From contig CAJLYL010000014.1 of the NCBI GenBank assembly GCA_905210855.1, positions 1 to 28,930 of the forward strand: a DNA stretch of 28,930 bases. The letters run 5' to 3'. The stretch is from an uncultured Clostridia bacterium (GTDB lineage Bacteria > Bacillota > Clostridia > UMGS1810). A program made the translations under genes and the position numbers. The notes below the pieces were generated by a model, which worked only from the letters and a program-made list of their open reading frames with translations, did no database searches and was not told where the DNA came from. How positions within the stretch are numbered: position 1 is the stretch's first letter; each line of letters begins with the position of its first letter. Below, in pieces: positions 13,420-21,717 of this stretch.

Positions 13420-14796
13420 ATGGCTAAAGAAATTAATACATCAACGGGCGAAGAGGCACAGTTCGCCGAGAACAAAATGGGTACCATGCCGATTGACAAG
13501 CTGCTCATTTCCATGTCTCTGCCAATGGTTATATCAATGCTTGTTCAGGCACTGTATAATGTGGTTGACAGCATATTTGTATCTATGATAAGCGAAAATG
13601 CACTGACTGCGGTGTCGCTCGCTTTTCCTTTTCAGAATCTGATGATAGCGGTGGCGTCGGGAACAAGTGTGGGCATTAACGCCCTGCTGTCGCGCAGCCT
13701 CGGCGCAAAGAAATATCATGATGCAAACAAGACAGCCAATGTCGGACTGTTTTTGCTTATGCTCAGCTCGCTTGTGTTTGTGGTGCTGGGGCTCACGGTA
13801 TCGCGCAAGTTCTTCCTTGTGCAGACGGACATTCCCGAAATTGTTGATGGAGGAACGTTATATCTGCAGATATGCACGGTACTGTCATTCGGTATCTTCG
13901 GTCAGTTTGCTTTTGAGAGGATGCTGCTCTCCACCGGAAAGACTGTATATCCCATGATAAGCCAGCTAATCGGTGCGATAATCAACATAATCTTCGACCC
14001 GATACTCATCTTCGGAAAATTCGGGTTTCCGGCAATGGGCATTGCCGGCGCGGCGATAGCAACGGTGTTAGGTCAGATAGTGGCTATGTTTGCCGCGATG
14101 ATAATGAACATTAAATTCAATGAATATGTACATCTGCACATCAGCGAATTTCGTCCCCGTGCGGAGTATGTAAAGCAGATTTACAAGGTGGGTGTGCCGT
14201 CAATCCTCATGATGAGCATAGGCTCGCTGATGACCTTCTGCATGAACAAAATCCTCATCAGCTTCACTGCGACCGCCGCTGCCGTATTCGGCGCATATTT
14301 CAAGCTCCAGAGCTTTATATTCATGCCGGTTTTCGGGCTTAACAACGGCATGGTGCCGATTATTGCATTCAACTACGGCGCAAACAACCGCGACAGGGTT
14401 GTGTCCACGGCAAAGCTCGCCGTTATGTACGCCATGGTGTTGATGTTCCTCGGCTTCCTGGCGTTTCAGTTCATCCCCGACAAGATGCTCGGTATGTTCA
14501 ACGCCTCCGAATCCATGCTCAGCATAGGAGACACGGCACTGAGAATAATAAGCATCAGCTTTTTGTTCGCCGGTTTCTGCATAGTGTGCGGCTCGGTGTT
14601 CCAGGCGCTCGGCAACGGCGTTTACAGTCTGATAGTCTCTGTGGCGCGTCAGCTTGTAATCCTTATTCCGGTCGCATATCTGCTCTCGCTCACGGGAAGG
14701 CTGGAGTTGGTTTGGTGGGCTTTCCCGATATCGGAAATTGTGTCGGTGGGTACATCTGCATTTTTCATGAAAAAACTGCTTCGGGAGAAGTTCTGA
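13420..14796 (+). CDS. MATE family efflux transporter (second copy)
   Basis: 458 residues from ATG 13420, which follows AGAAAGGA; an upstream in-frame ATG at 13393 has no clear site. After a hydrophilic, acidic N-terminal tail of about 25 residues, the MATE core begins (LLISMSLPMVISMLVQALYNVVDSIFVS) with the family helix pattern, GTSVGINALLSRSLGAK and, in the second half, GVPSILMMSIGSLMTFCMNKIL. About 12 helices are expected. It is only distantly similar to the MATE protein at 8500 and belongs to the subgroup often found beside small regulators in Clostridia. Export by Na+ or H+ antiport is the family role; the substrate is unknown. It may be controlled by the XRE regulator immediately upstream. 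Confidence 0.9.
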   Translation: MAKEINTSTGEEAQFAENKMGTMPIDKLLISMSLPMVISMLVQALYNVVDSIFVSMISENALTAVSLAFPFQNLMIAVASGTSVGINALLSRSLGAKKYHDANKTANVGLFLLMLSSLVFVVLGLTVSRKFFLVQTDIPEIVDGGTLYLQICTVLSFGIFGQFAFERMLLSTGKTVYPMISQLIGAIINIIFDPILIFGKFGFPAMGIAGAAIATVLGQIVAMFAAMIMNIKFNEYVHLHISEFRPRAEYVKQIYKVGVPSILMMSIGSLMTFCMNKILISFTATAAAVFGAYFKLQSFIFMPVFGLNNGMVPIIAFNYGANNRDRVVSTAKLAVMYAMVLMFLGFLAFQFIPDKMLGMFNASESMLSIGDTALRIISISFLFAGFCIVCGSVFQALGNGVYSLIVSVARQLVILIPVAYLLSLTGRLELVWWAFPISEIVSVGTSAFFMKKLLREKF

Positions 14797-14803
14797 ACGG
14801 CAT

Positions 14804-14854
14804 AAAAACAGAGTATCAAAAGCACATTTCGCTTTTGATACTCTGTTTTTTTTT
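14804..14854. terminator. Strong bidirectional terminator between MATE and trmFO
   Basis: A perfect 20-bp stem (14804-14823 with 14831-14850, ending in AAAAGC/GCTTTT) with a 7-nt loop. It has T-runs on both strands and lies directly after both convergent stop codons. Confidence 0.95.
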
Positions 14855-16157
14855 AGTTTTCGTCTGCCGCTATTTCATCTATGATACCCAGCGCCCTCTG
14901 CGACAGCAGAAAGTTTTTTTCACGCTTTTTACGCACTTTTTGACCCAAGGGGGAAATTATGCCGAATGTGACATTCATCGGCTGAAAATTGCCCACAGAG
15001 CCTTCGCTGATGTAATGAGCAAGCGCACCGACCGCCGTCTCGGGCGGAAAATCCGTCATGGGTTTTCCGTTTATCAGCCTTGCTACGTTTATGCCTGCGG
15101 CAAGCCCCGATGACGCCGACTCTATGTAGCCCTCCACTCCGGTAATCTGTCCGGCAAAGAATGTTTTCTCGCTTTTCCTCGTTTGATAAAAGCTGTTGAG
15201 CAGCTTCGGCGAGTTTATGAAGGTGTTTCTGTGCATAACTCCGTAGCGCACGAACTGCGCCTCCTCAAGCCCGGGAATCATGGAGAACACCCTTTTTTGC
15301 TCGCCGAATTTCAGATGGGTCTGAAAGCCGACTATGTTGTACAGAGTGCCGTCTTTGTTGTCGCGGCGCAGCTGCACCACGGCATGGGGAATTGTGTCCG
15401 TGCCCGGGTAGGGCAGCCCCACGGGCTTGAGCGGCCCGAAAAGCAGCGTGTCCTCGCCGCGCCTTGCCATGGTTTCCACGGGCATACAGCCCTCGAAAAC
15501 CGTGCCCTCGTCCGCGCCGTGTACTGCGGCGCATTCCGCGGTTATCAGGGAGTTATAGAACTCCCTGTATTGCTCTTTTGTCATGGGGCAGTTGATGTAA
15601 TCCGCGTCTCCCTTGCCGTAGCGCGACGCGGCGTAAGCAATACTCATATCTATGCTGTCCGCTGTGACTATGGGAGCCGCCGCGTCAAAAAAGTGCAGAT
15701 ATTCTCCGCCGAAAAAGCTTCTTATCTCCTCATACATTCCGCCTGCCGTCAGCGGCCCCGTCGCTACTACCGTGTACTCGCTTTCGTCTATGTGAGTTAC
15801 CTCGCCGTGTACCACGGTTATGCTCGGGTGCGATTCGATTTTTTCGGTAATCATCCTTGAAAAAGCAAGCCTGTCCACGGCGAGCGCACCGCCTGCCGGC
15901 ACTGCGGTCGCGTCGGCACACTCCATTATCAGCGAGCCGAGGCGGCGCATCTCCTCCTTGAGCAGACCTGCCGCGTTTTCAAGCTGATTTGAGCGCAGCG
16001 AATTTGAACACACCAGCTCGGAGAAATAATTAAGACTGTGAGCCGGCGACGATTTTTCGGGCTTCATTTCAAACAGGCGCACTTTTACGCCGCGGCGTGC
16101 AATCTGCCACGCCGCTTCGCACCCGGCAAGCCCTGCTCCGATAACGTTTACCTGCAT
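14853..16157 (-). CDS. trmFO: Methylenetetrahydrofolate-tRNA-(uracil-5-)-methyltransferase
   Basis: 434 residues. This FAD- and folate-dependent enzyme makes ribothymidine at position 54 of tRNA in Gram-positive bacteria. The N-terminal FAD-binding motif is VIGAGLAGCEAAWQ (residues 4-17). Other family blocks are SPAHSLNYFSELVCSNSLRS, INCPMTKEQYREFYNSL and LFGPLKPVGLP. The C-terminal part ends with NFQPMNVTFGIISPLG. ATG 16157 is preferred because AAGGAG lies 7 nt away; ATG 16160 is one codon upstream and overlaps it. The start overlaps the topA stop, and the gene is the third of a dprA-topA-trmFO operon conserved in Firmicutes. Confidence 0.95.
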   Translation of the reverse strand: MQVNVIGAGLAGCEAAWQIARRGVKVRLFEMKPEKSSPAHSLNYFSELVCSNSLRSNQLENAAGLLKEEMRRLGSLIMECADATAVPAGGALAVDRLAFSRMITEKIESHPSITVVHGEVTHIDESEYTVVATGPLTAGGMYEEIRSFFGGEYLHFFDAAAPIVTADSIDMSIAYAASRYGKGDADYINCPMTKEQYREFYNSLITAECAAVHGADEGTVFEGCMPVETMARRGEDTLLFGPLKPVGLPYPGTDTIPHAVVQLRRDNKDGTLYNIVGFQTHLKFGEQKRVFSMIPGLEEAQFVRYGVMHRNTFINSPKLLNSFYQTRKSEKTFFAGQITGVEGYIESASSGLAAGINVARLINGKPMTDFPPETAVGALAHYISEGSVGNFQPMNVTFGIISPLGQKVRKKREKNFLLSQRALGIIDEIAADEN

Positions 16158-18247
16158 CATTTTTCTCCTTTTTCTCCCTTTGCCGCGCGGTTTTTCTCAC
16201 TGCACGCCGGACAGTATATTTTGCCGTCCCTTGTGCCCTTTTGATACATTATGCCGCCGCATACGGGGCACACCTTGTTTGTCGGCTTATCCCACGAGGT
16301 AAAGTCGCACTCGGGGTATTTTTCGCAGCCGTAGAATATCTTTCCGCGCTTTGATTTTTTTTCTATTATCTGACCGCCGCATTTTGGGCAGCTTACGCCG
16401 ATTTGCTTTACTATCGGCTTGGTGTTGCGGCACTTGGGGAACGACGGGCAGGCGAGGAATTTGCCGTATTTGCCTTGTTTGTACACCATCATGGCGCCGC
16501 ATTTTTCACATTTTACATCGGATACCTCGTCCTTTATTTCCACATCGCCTATTTCGTCCTCGGCGGTTTTGAGCACCTTTTCAAACGGCTTGTAAAAATC
16601 GTCCACTACCTTATGCCAATCCTCCTTGCCGTCCTCTACCATGTCGAGGTCGTTTTCCATGCTGGCGGTGAAGGTCACGTCCACAATGTCCTTGAAATAT
16701 TTGCTCATTATGTCGTTGACAATCATTCCGAGCTCGGTCGGGAACAGGGTCTTTTTTGTCCTTGTGACATATCCGCGCGCAATTATCGTGGATATGGTGG
16801 GGGAGTAGGTGCTCGGTCTGCCGATTCCCTTTTCCTCAAGCATTTTGATGAGCGCAGCCTCGGTGTAACGTGCCGGCGGCTGTGTAAAGTGCTGCTCCGG
16901 CAGAAGCTTGTCGAGGGTGAGCACGTCGCCCTCTTCCAGCGGCGGCAGCTTTGTCTCCTTCTTTTCCTCCTCGTCTCTGCCCTCGGTGTACACGAGGGTG
17001 TAGCCGTCAAATTTCATTGTTGCGCCGGTTGCGCGGAACTGATATCTTCCGCCGCCGGCGTCTATGGTTGCGCTCACGGTGTCGTACAGGGCGTCCGTCA
17101 TCTGACTGGATATAAAGCGCGACCATATCAGCTTGTAGAGCTTATACTGGTCGCTTGTCAGCGAGTCCTTTATGCTGTCGGGCACAATGTCGGTATACGA
17201 CGGGCGTATCGCCTCGTGCGCGTCCTGGGCGTTTTTCTTTGCCTTGTATATCCTCGGAGTCTGCGGATAGTAATTGCCGCCGTACTGCGCGAGGATATAT
17301 TCCTTTGCCTGCGCTCTCGCGTCATCGGCAATTCGCAGAGAGTCGGTTCTCATGTAGGTGATGAGACCTATCTGGCCGCGCCCTTTAATGTTGATGCCCT
17401 CATACAGCTGCTGAGCGGTCTGCATGGTGCGCGCCGTGGTGAAGTTGAGCTTTCTGCTCGCCTCCTGCTGGAGCGTGCTTGTGATAAACGGCGGCTCGGG
17501 CGATTTTTTCTTCATGGATTTTTTCACGGACGACACGGTAAAGGGCGAATTTTCGATTTGCTCTTTTATCGCCAGAGTGTTTTTCTCGTCCTTAAGCTCA
17601 AGCTTTTTGCCGTTTTCGCCGTAGAATTTTGCAATGAATTTCTTTTTGTCCTTAATCAGCGACGCGTCGAGAGACCAGTATTCCTGCGGAACAAAGGCGT
17701 TTATCTGGTTTTCTCTGTCGCAGATTAGCTTTGTTGCCACGGATTGCACTCTGCCGGCGCTCAGGCCTTTTTTCACCTTTTTCCAGAGTATCGGGCTGAT
17801 TTTGTAGCCCACTATTCTGTCGAGGACGCGCCTTGCCTGCTGGGCATTCACAAGGTCCTCGTTTATCGAGCGCGGCTGCTTGATTCCCTCGGTTACCGCC
17901 TTTTTGGTTATCTCGTTGAATGTGACGCGGCACTGCGAGGTCTTGTCTATCTCAAGCAGATTTGCCAGGTGCCATGATATTGCCTCTCCCTCACGGTCGG
18001 GGTCGGTTGCGAGATATATTTTGTCCGCCGCCTTAGCTTCCTTTTTAAGCGATTTAACCAGGTCGCCTTTGCCGCGTATGGTTATATATTTGGGCTCATA
18101 GTTGTTTTCGGTGTCAATGGCAAGGTAGCTTTTCGGCAGGTCGATTATGTGACCCATGCTTGCCACCACGCTGTAGCCTCTGCCGAGATATTTTTTTATT
18201 GTTGTCGCCTTGGACGGCGACTCCACTATAACAAGTTTTTTGCTCAT
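16157..18247 (-). CDS. topA: DNA topoisomerase I (type IA)
   Basis: 696 residues from the ATG whose complement is 18245-18247, with AAGGAG 6 nt upstream; the codons before it lie in the dprA overlap region. It relaxes negative supercoils through a 5'-phosphotyrosine link. Seen in order: TOPRIM domain (KLVIVESPSKATTIKKYLG; ATDPDREGEAISWHL with the DxDxE metal triad), the cleavage region with the active-site Tyr in LITYMRTDSLRI, and three C-terminal Cys4 zinc modules (CEKCG...CPSFPKC, CPKCG...CEKYPEC, CPVCG...CPAC). The length and three fingers are normal for Clostridia. It lies between dprA (17-nt gap) and trmFO (overlap). Confidence 0.96.
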   Translation of the reverse strand: MSKKLVIVESPSKATTIKKYLGRGYSVVASMGHIIDLPKSYLAIDTENNYEPKYITIRGKGDLVKSLKKEAKAADKIYLATDPDREGEAISWHLANLLEIDKTSQCRVTFNEITKKAVTEGIKQPRSINEDLVNAQQARRVLDRIVGYKISPILWKKVKKGLSAGRVQSVATKLICDRENQINAFVPQEYWSLDASLIKDKKKFIAKFYGENGKKLELKDEKNTLAIKEQIENSPFTVSSVKKSMKKKSPEPPFITSTLQQEASRKLNFTTARTMQTAQQLYEGINIKGRGQIGLITYMRTDSLRIADDARAQAKEYILAQYGGNYYPQTPRIYKAKKNAQDAHEAIRPSYTDIVPDSIKDSLTSDQYKLYKLIWSRFISSQMTDALYDTVSATIDAGGGRYQFRATGATMKFDGYTLVYTEGRDEEEKKETKLPPLEEGDVLTLDKLLPEQHFTQPPARYTEAALIKMLEEKGIGRPSTYSPTISTIIARGYVTRTKKTLFPTELGMIVNDIMSKYFKDIVDVTFTASMENDLDMVEDGKEDWHKVVDDFYKPFEKVLKTAEDEIGDVEIKDEVSDVKCEKCGAMMVYKQGKYGKFLACPSFPKCRNTKPIVKQIGVSCPKCGGQIIEKKSKRGKIFYGCEKYPECDFTSWDKPTNKVCPVCGGIMYQKGTRDGKIYCPACSEKNRAAKGEKGEK

Positions 18248-18264
18248 GTTATACTCCTTCGTCA

Positions 18265-19455
18265 TCAATTGGAAATTGTGTATGTGTTTCCCGGGTGCTT
18301 TGTTATTTTGCCCGAAAGCTCCATAAGCAGAAGCCGGGAGTTAAGCGTTGCGATATCCAGACCGGTGTTCTCGTGGATATAGTCCGCCGAGATTGGCTTG
18401 TCGGTCATCAGCTTCAGGATTTTTGCCTCGTCGCCCTCAACGGGAGTGCTGTCGGCGCTGTACAGGGTGTCGCCGTTTGATACGACACTCATTTTTTCCT
18501 CGTATTCCTTTTCGAGTGTTTTAAAGCTGCGTGTGCTTTCTATATTATTATTCTCGATTCTGTCATTCATACCCGCAATCAGCAAATCGGCGTATTTTGC
18601 GCGGCAGCCGAACATGATGTCCTCGGCGCAGGTTGCGCAGTAGGCGCCGTCCTTTATCAGGGAGTTTGTGCCCTTTGAGTACAGCGAATATATGCTGCCG
18701 GGTATCGCGTACAAATCCTTGCCGAGTTCGTTTGCGTGGCTTGCTGTTATGAGAGAGCCGCTCTTTATGTCTGCCTCCACCACAACCGTTGCAACCGAGA
18801 GCGCGGCTATTATAATGTTGCGCTCGGGAAAATGAAATTTCTCCGGAGGCGAGTTCAGCGGATATTCGCTTATCACCATGCCGGTTTTCATAATCCGCTG
18901 CATGAGCGACGCATTTTTTGTCGGATACACTATGTTTACGCCGCAGCCGACAATGGCGACAGTGGGCATACCTGCGTCCAGCGCGCCTCTGTGCGCCACT
19001 GAATCTATGCCGTCCGCCATGCCGCTGACGATGATTGCGCCCGCTTCGGCAAGCTCCTTTGATATGTTGTAGGCGCAGTTTTTGCCGTAGGCGGTCATTT
19101 TTCTTGTGCCGACAATAGATATGCACAGGCGCTCATTCAGATTTATAAATTTGCCTCTGCAATACAAAACAAGCGGCGGCGTGTACACCTGGCGCAGCAG
19201 CTCGGGATAACCGTCCGAATCTATGGTTATTATGCTCACGCCGTTTTTTTTGTACAGCCCGTGCATATCCTGCATGTCCTTGCTGCAAAGCGAGGCTATC
19301 TGTTCCGGCTGCAGCCAGCCGAGCGCTTCGTAGTCCTCGCGTCCGGCAGAGTAAATACTCTCTATGTCTCCGAAATGCTCAAGCAGATGATGTTTTATTT
19401 TCTTTGTCATCAAGCCGTTTTCCGAAAGCCACAGCCAAAGGTTGATTTTGTCCAT
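18265..19455 (-). CDS. dprA: DNA-processing protein DprA (Smf)
   Basis: 396 residues. DprA binds incoming single-stranded DNA and loads RecA during transformation; it is also kept in many bacteria not known to be competent. Regions: N-terminal SAM/helix-hairpin-like domain (about 1-65), Rossmann-like domain with the family signatures SIVGTRKMTAYGKN, IVSGMADGIDSVAHRGAL, GCGVNIVYP, EKFHFPERN and SGSLITASHANELGKDLYAIPG, then a variable linker (about 290-335) and a C-terminal winged helix (about 340-394). The ATG at 19455 has only a weak GGTGA site upstream. First gene of the dprA-topA-trmFO operon, divergent from rsmD. Confidence 0.94.
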   Translation of the reverse strand: MDKINLWLWLSENGLMTKKIKHHLLEHFGDIESIYSAGREDYEALGWLQPEQIASLCSKDMQDMHGLYKKNGVSIITIDSDGYPELLRQVYTPPLVLYCRGKFINLNERLCISIVGTRKMTAYGKNCAYNISKELAEAGAIIVSGMADGIDSVAHRGALDAGMPTVAIVGCGVNIVYPTKNASLMQRIMKTGMVISEYPLNSPPEKFHFPERNIIIAALSVATVVVEADIKSGSLITASHANELGKDLYAIPGSIYSLYSKGTNSLIKDGAYCATCAEDIMFGCRAKYADLLIAGMNDRIENNNIESTRSFKTLEKEYEEKMSVVSNGDTLYSADSTPVEGDEAKILKLMTDKPISADYIHENTGLDIATLNSRLLLMELSGKITKHPGNTYTISN

Positions 19456-19595
19456 TTGTAAGTTTCACCGTTCTTTCGTTTTTTTCTCACATATAAATAA
19501 GTTATCACGAAATCCACTATATGTAAAGCTTTTTTTGAAAATTTTTTAATTTTTTTTGATTTTGGGCAAAAATCGGGTAAAAATTCAATTTCCTA

Positions 19596-19624
19596 TTGAC
19601 ATATTCGGCGGCGGACGATATAAT
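19596..19624 (+). promoter_or_regulatory. Consensus promoter of the rsmD-coaD operon
   Basis: Exact TTGACA (19596-19601) and TATAAT (19619-19624) with a 17-bp spacer. The predicted start is only about 20-25 nt before the start codon, so the leader is very short. Confidence 0.88.
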
Positions 19625-19656
19625 ATATATACTGTTATTATGGGAGGGGTATGTTT

Positions 19657-20196
19657 TTGAGAGTTATATCAGGCTCGGCAAGAGGATTAAAGCTTGAAAG
19701 CCTTGACGGACTTTCGACAAGACCTACCCTTGACAGGGTTAAAGAGGCAATATTCAGTATGCTTTTTGACAGGACGGTCGGCGCGTCGGTGCTCGATTTG
19801 TTCGCCGGCAGCGGCGCCATGGGAATAGAGGCGCTCAGCCGCGGTGCGGACAGGTGCGTTTTTGTGGACAGTGCCGGGGACGCGGCGGCGGTTGTCGCGA
19901 GGAATCTGGCAAAGGCCGGCTTTGGGGCAAAATCCGATGTGCGCGTGTGCGGATTTGACAGATTCCTGGAGACGACGGACAAAAGCTTTAATCTGGTGTT
20001 CCTCGATCCGCCGTACAGGTCGGATTACTTAAAAAAATCACTTTTCTTGCTGCATGAAAGACGCCTTTTGTCGGACGGAGCAGTGGTTGTGGCAGAGTGC
20101 GACAACAGCCTTCCGCCGGACATTCCGGCAGGGTTTGAGGTTGTGCGGCGGCGCAGCTACGGCAGGGTGAGTGTGAACATTTTGGAGGAAGCATGA
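19657..20196 (+). CDS. rsmD: 16S rRNA (guanine(966)-N(2))-methyltransferase
   Basis: 179 residues if translation starts at TTG 19657, which lies 7 nt after GGGAGGGG and gives the family start MRVISGSARG. The in-frame ATG at 19651 touches the ribosome binding site (1 nt spacing) and is less likely. SAM-dependent methyltransferase acting on m2G966 of 16S rRNA. Motifs: GLKLESL...TRPTLDRVKEAIFSML, the SAM loop VLDLFAGSGAMGIEALSRGA and the catalytic FLDPPY. It overlaps coaD by 4 nt, the usual rsmD-coaD arrangement. Confidence 0.94.
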   Translation: MRVISGSARGLKLESLDGLSTRPTLDRVKEAIFSMLFDRTVGASVLDLFAGSGAMGIEALSRGADRCVFVDSAGDAAAVVARNLAKAGFGAKSDVRVCGFDRFLETTDKSFNLVFLDPPYRSDYLKKSLFLLHERRLLSDGAVVVAECDNSLPPDIPAGFEVVRRRSYGRVSVNILEEA

Positions 20197-20678
20197 GCAA
20201 AACAGCCGTATATCCGGGCAGCTTTGACCCGATTACAAACGGTCATCTTGACATAATAAATAGGGCAAGCAAGATTTTTGATAAGCTCTATGTATCTATA
20301 CTTACCAACAGCGCAAAGACATCTGCCTTCTCTCTTGAGGAGCGGCTCGATATGATACGCCGCGTTACCGCGGAATACGACAACGTCGAGGTTGACAGCT
20401 TTTCCGGACTCTTGGTGAACTATCTCAACGAGAAAAACGCAGCTATCGTGGTGCGCGGTCTGCGCGCCGTGTCGGATTTTGAATACGAATTTCAGATGGC
20501 TCTCACCAATCACAAGCTTGAAAAAAACATCGAAACGCTGTTTATGATGACCAGCGCAAAATATTCCTACCTCAGCTCAAGCATCGTCAAGGAGGTGGCG
20601 CGGTACGGCGGCAATCTCGAGGAACTTGTTCCGGATTGTCTTGTCCGCGAAATTGCAGACAAACTAAAGATTGATTAA
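20193..20678 (+). CDS. coaD: Pantetheine-phosphate adenylyltransferase
   Basis: 161 residues, normal length. It transfers AMP from ATP to 4'-phosphopantetheine, the penultimate step of coenzyme A synthesis. Motifs: YPGSFDPITNGHLDII with the nucleotidyltransferase T/HxGH-type signature, VVRGLRAVSDFEYEFQMA, and YSYLSSSIVKEVARYGG for the SSxxVRE-like loop. It overlaps the rsmD stop by 4 nt and is followed by a coiled-coil gene 23 nt downstream. Confidence 0.96.
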   Translation: MSKTAVYPGSFDPITNGHLDIINRASKIFDKLYVSILTNSAKTSAFSLEERLDMIRRVTAEYDNVEVDSFSGLLVNYLNEKNAAIVVRGLRAVSDFEYEFQMALTNHKLEKNIETLFMMTSAKYSYLSSSIVKEVARYGGNLEELVPDCLVREIADKLKID

Positions 20679-20701
20679 TACCATAAGGAGGATACAAAAC
20701 A

Positions 20702-21142
20702 ATGGATATAGTGGAACTGCTCGCAGAGCTGGAAGAATTGATAGAAAAAGGCATTGAGATACCCATTATCAAAAAGACTTTTCTTGATAAGGAAAAGCTT
20801 CTTGACATCATAAACGACATCAGTCTTTCTATCCCCGAGGAAATCCGCGAGGCTAAGGCAATCAATGAGGACAGAGAAAAAATTCTCTCCGACGCGCAAA
20901 GGCTTGCCGACGCAAAAATCAAGGAGGCGGAGCACAAGGTTGTGTCGCTCATAGACGAGCACGAGATAACCAGAAAAGCCACCGAGAACGCAAGCGTGAT
21001 TATCGAGAAGGCACAGAAGGAGGGCAAAGAAATTCGCCTTGCTTCGCTTAAGTATGCCGACGATATGCTCGCACGCGTGGAGCGCGATGTAAATGAGATT
21101 AGCTCGCGCATTGCAGCCGGCAGAAACGAACTCAAAAAATAA
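20702..21142 (+). CDS. Coiled-coil protein of unknown function, V/F-ATPase stalk-like
   Basis: 146 residues, mostly charged helix. The N-terminal third (MDIVELLAELEELIEKG ... IIKKTFLDKEKLLDIINDI) may be a short helical domain; from about residue 55 to 140 the sequence is a continuous Glu/Lys/Ala/Arg-rich coiled coil like the b or E stalk subunits of rotary ATPases and DivIVA-type proteins. No membrane segment or catalytic motif is visible, so an ATP synthase role is unlikely outside an atp operon. AAGGAGG lies 8-10 nt upstream. Genes of this kind often follow coaD in Clostridia; their function is not known. It ends just before a terminator. Confidence 0.8.
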   Translation: MDIVELLAELEELIEKGIEIPIIKKTFLDKEKLLDIINDISLSIPEEIREAKAINEDREKILSDAQRLADAKIKEAEHKVVSLIDEHEITRKATENASVIIEKAQKEGKEIRLASLKYADDMLARVERDVNEISSRIAAGRNELKK

Positions 21143-21154
21143 ACAGCCATTGAC

Positions 21155-21190
21155 TGCGGACGGATTTTCACTATATCCGTCCGCATTTTT
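21155..21190 (+). terminator. Terminator after the rsmD-coaD operon
   Basis: TGCGGACGGAT (21155-21165) pairs perfectly with 21075-type complement at 21175-21185, followed by TTTTT at 21186-21190. Confidence 0.92.
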
Positions 21191-21245
21191 AAAAAGCGGA
21201 AAAACGGAAAAGCTTAAAAATATTTGAGTGAAAGAGGTGCTTTCT

Positions 21246-21683
21246 GTGAATAATATTATTTGGATTGCTGCGGCGGTTGTTTTTGCCGTCGTTGAGGCGC
21301 TCACCTTCAACCTTGTGACGATATGGTTTGCGATAGGCGCGTTTGCTGCGTTTGCCGTTTCGTATTTCGGTGCGGATGTCACGGCTCAGCTGTGGGTTTT
21401 TGTGATGGTGTCCGTGGTGTCGCTTGCCCTGACAAAGCCGCTCGTCGCAAAAAAGCTTAAGGTGCGCAGGCAAAGCACAAATGCCGACATGATTATAGGC
21501 AAAACAGCGGTTGTCACCGCTGATATAAAGCACGACAGCTTCGGCGGAGAGATAAGCGTCTGCGGCAGACCGTGGTCTGCGACCGCTGCGGACGGCGGCG
21601 ACATACCGGCAGGGTGCGAGGTCGAGGTGGAGCGGATAGACGGTGTTCGCGCCGTTGTGAGACGGCTTTATGAGGATAAATAA
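21246..21683 (+). CDS. NfeD-like membrane protein with OB-fold
   Basis: 145 residues if translation starts at GTG 21246, which follows GAGG by 8 nt; GTG 21228 is possible but overlaps that site. Three hydrophobic segments (about 3-20, 25-43 and 48-68) are followed by a soluble beta-rich domain of about 75 residues typical of NfeD C-terminal OB folds (IGKTAVVTADI, GGEISVCGRPWSA, IPAGCEVEVERIDGVRAVV). NfeD proteins pair with SPFH/stomatin proteins in membrane microdomains, and here an SPFH gene starts 34 nt downstream. The partner relation is well known for the families; the process served is unclear. Confidence 0.88.
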   Translation: MNNIIWIAAAVVFAVVEALTFNLVTIWFAIGAFAAFAVSYFGADVTAQLWVFVMVSVVSLALTKPLVAKKLKVRRQSTNADMIIGKTAVVTADIKHDSFGGEISVCGRPWSATAADGGDIPAGCEVEVERIDGVRAVVRRLYEDK

Positions 21684-21717
21684 GGGAAAACGTAAAAATT
21701 AACGGAGGTAGTGTATT

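Noticed and set aside
8500..14796. Recent duplication of the two MATE genes
   Set aside because: The two proteins share only family-level patterns and differ in their N-terminal tails and helix sequences, so the duplication would be ancient or the genes independently acquired.
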